From contig JAGVII010000563.1 of NCBI GenBank assembly GCA_020056155.1, forward strand, positions 1 to 6,377: DNA of 6,377 nt. Direction: 5' to 3'. Numbering within the stretch: position 1 is the stretch's first letter; every line of letters begins with the position of its first letter. Under the pieces are notes generated by a model. That model worked only from the letters and a program-made list of their open reading frames with translations. It did no database searches and had not been told where the DNA came from. This DNA comes from Afipia sp. GTDB taxonomy: Bacteria; Pseudomonadota; Alphaproteobacteria; Rhizobiales; Xanthobacteraceae. The translations under genes and the position numbers were made by a program. Of the stretch, positions 5,848-6,377 are shown piece by piece.

Positions 5848-6377
5848 ATGGGTTTGCAATCGCTTCTCAAATTGAGCCGCGCGATCGACGCGTTCAATAC
5901 GTTTGTCGGCCGCTGGGTGTCGTGGCTGATCGTAGTCGCCGTGATCATTTCATCGGCGAACGCAACGATCCGCAAGATTTTTGACGTCTCGTCGAACGCT
6001 TACCTCGAAATGCAATGGGTTTTGTTCAGCGTTGTGTTCCTGCTCTGCGCGCCGTGGACCTTGCTGAAGGGCGAACACATCAAGATCGATATCATCAATC
6101 ACAGCCTGCCTCTCAAGGTCCGAAGCTGGATTGACATGATCGGGCACGTGTTTTTCCTCGTGCCATTCTGCGTCATCCTGATCTGGACTTCCGTTCCGTT
6201 TTTCCTGGTTTCGTTTCATCAGAACGAACAGTCCTTTAGCGCTGGCGGGCTTCCGCAATGGCCGGCGAAATCCCTGATCATGATCGGTCTCATGCTGCTG
6301 CTCGTGCAGGCGATTTCGGAAATCATCAAGCGCGCCGCCGTGATGCAGGGCCTGCTGCCCGATCCGAACGCGCACGC
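5848..6377 (+). CDS. TRAP transporter small membrane subunit, DctQ-like (3' end beyond the window)
   Basis: The frame is open to the window end, giving 176 codons plus two bases. TRAP transporters import organic acids using an ion gradient and a periplasmic binding protein; this is the small four-helix membrane subunit. Four hydrophobic segments are visible at about residues 23-41, 54-73, 97-118 and 142-160. Family-like features are the tryptophan-containing second helix (EMQWVLFSVVFLLCAPWTLL) followed by GEHIKIDII, then the QSFSAGGLPQWPAK loop before the last helix. The large permease and binding-protein genes would be expected to the right, outside the window. The substrate cannot be read from this subunit. 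The start is uncertain: the ATG at 5848 has GGGAGG directly against it, while TTG at 5854 is ideally spaced; the frame is also open back to an ATG at 5764 with no good ribosome site. Confidence 0.87.
   Translation, partial: MGLQSLLKLSRAIDAFNTFVGRWVSWLIVVAVIISSANATIRKIFDVSSNAYLEMQWVLFSVVFLLCAPWTLLKGEHIKIDIINHSLPLKVRSWIDMIGHVFFLVPFCVILIWTSVPFFLVSFHQNEQSFSAGGLPQWPAKSLIMIGLMLLLVQAISEIIKRAAVMQGLLPDPNAH

Noticed and set aside
5116..5859. Minus-strand open frame of 247 codons opposite the moaA 3' half
   Set aside because: It mirrors conserved moaA coding sequence and shows no recognisable domain or ribosome site.

Overview
The window looks like ordinary chromosomal DNA from an alphaproteobacterium of the Bradyrhizobium/Rhodopseudomonas/Afipia group (Nitrobacteraceae). 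The evidence is moderately high GC, codon use rich in G/C third positions, a plant-like class II DAHP synthase, a glutathione reductase with the CVIRGC active-site disulphide, a DUF2059 protein beside rpiA, and a CtrA-type box. The genus is inferred from protein style and gene order. I see no insertion sequence, phage gene, tRNA, rRNA or CRISPR array.

Left half, minus strand (about 1-3020): transcription runs right to left through rpiA (ribose-5-phosphate isomerase), a small exported DUF2059 protein, gor (glutathione reductase) and the 5' end of a class II DAHP synthase gene cut by the window edge. The first three genes are 27 and 19 bases apart and have the spacing of an operon. The 193-base gap before the DAHP synthase has no convincing terminator but does have a candidate promoter. 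The set links the pentose phosphate pathway (sugar phosphates, NADPH) to glutathione reduction, which uses NADPH, and to aromatic amino acid synthesis, which uses erythrose 4-phosphate.

Right half, plus strand (3185 to the end): gph (phosphoglycolate phosphatase, HAD family) diverges from rpiA across 164 bases. Next come a small lipoprotein with a PEGA-like domain and a Pro/Ala/Lys-rich tail, moaA (first step of molybdenum cofactor synthesis) and the 5' part of a gene for a TRAP transporter small membrane subunit that runs off the right end. These genes are separated by 110-225 bases, so they are probably several transcription units.

The most interesting non-coding signal is a full-consensus CtrA site, TTAA-N7-TTAAC, at 3913-3928. 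It abuts a GANTC (CcrM methylation) site and lies upstream of the lipoprotein gene. Other small signals are inverted repeats in the gaps before the lipoprotein gene, moaA and the TRAP gene, and a 9-base tandem repeat between rpiA and gph. No novel multi-gene system is evident. The least characterised products are the DUF2059 protein and the PEGA-like lipoprotein.
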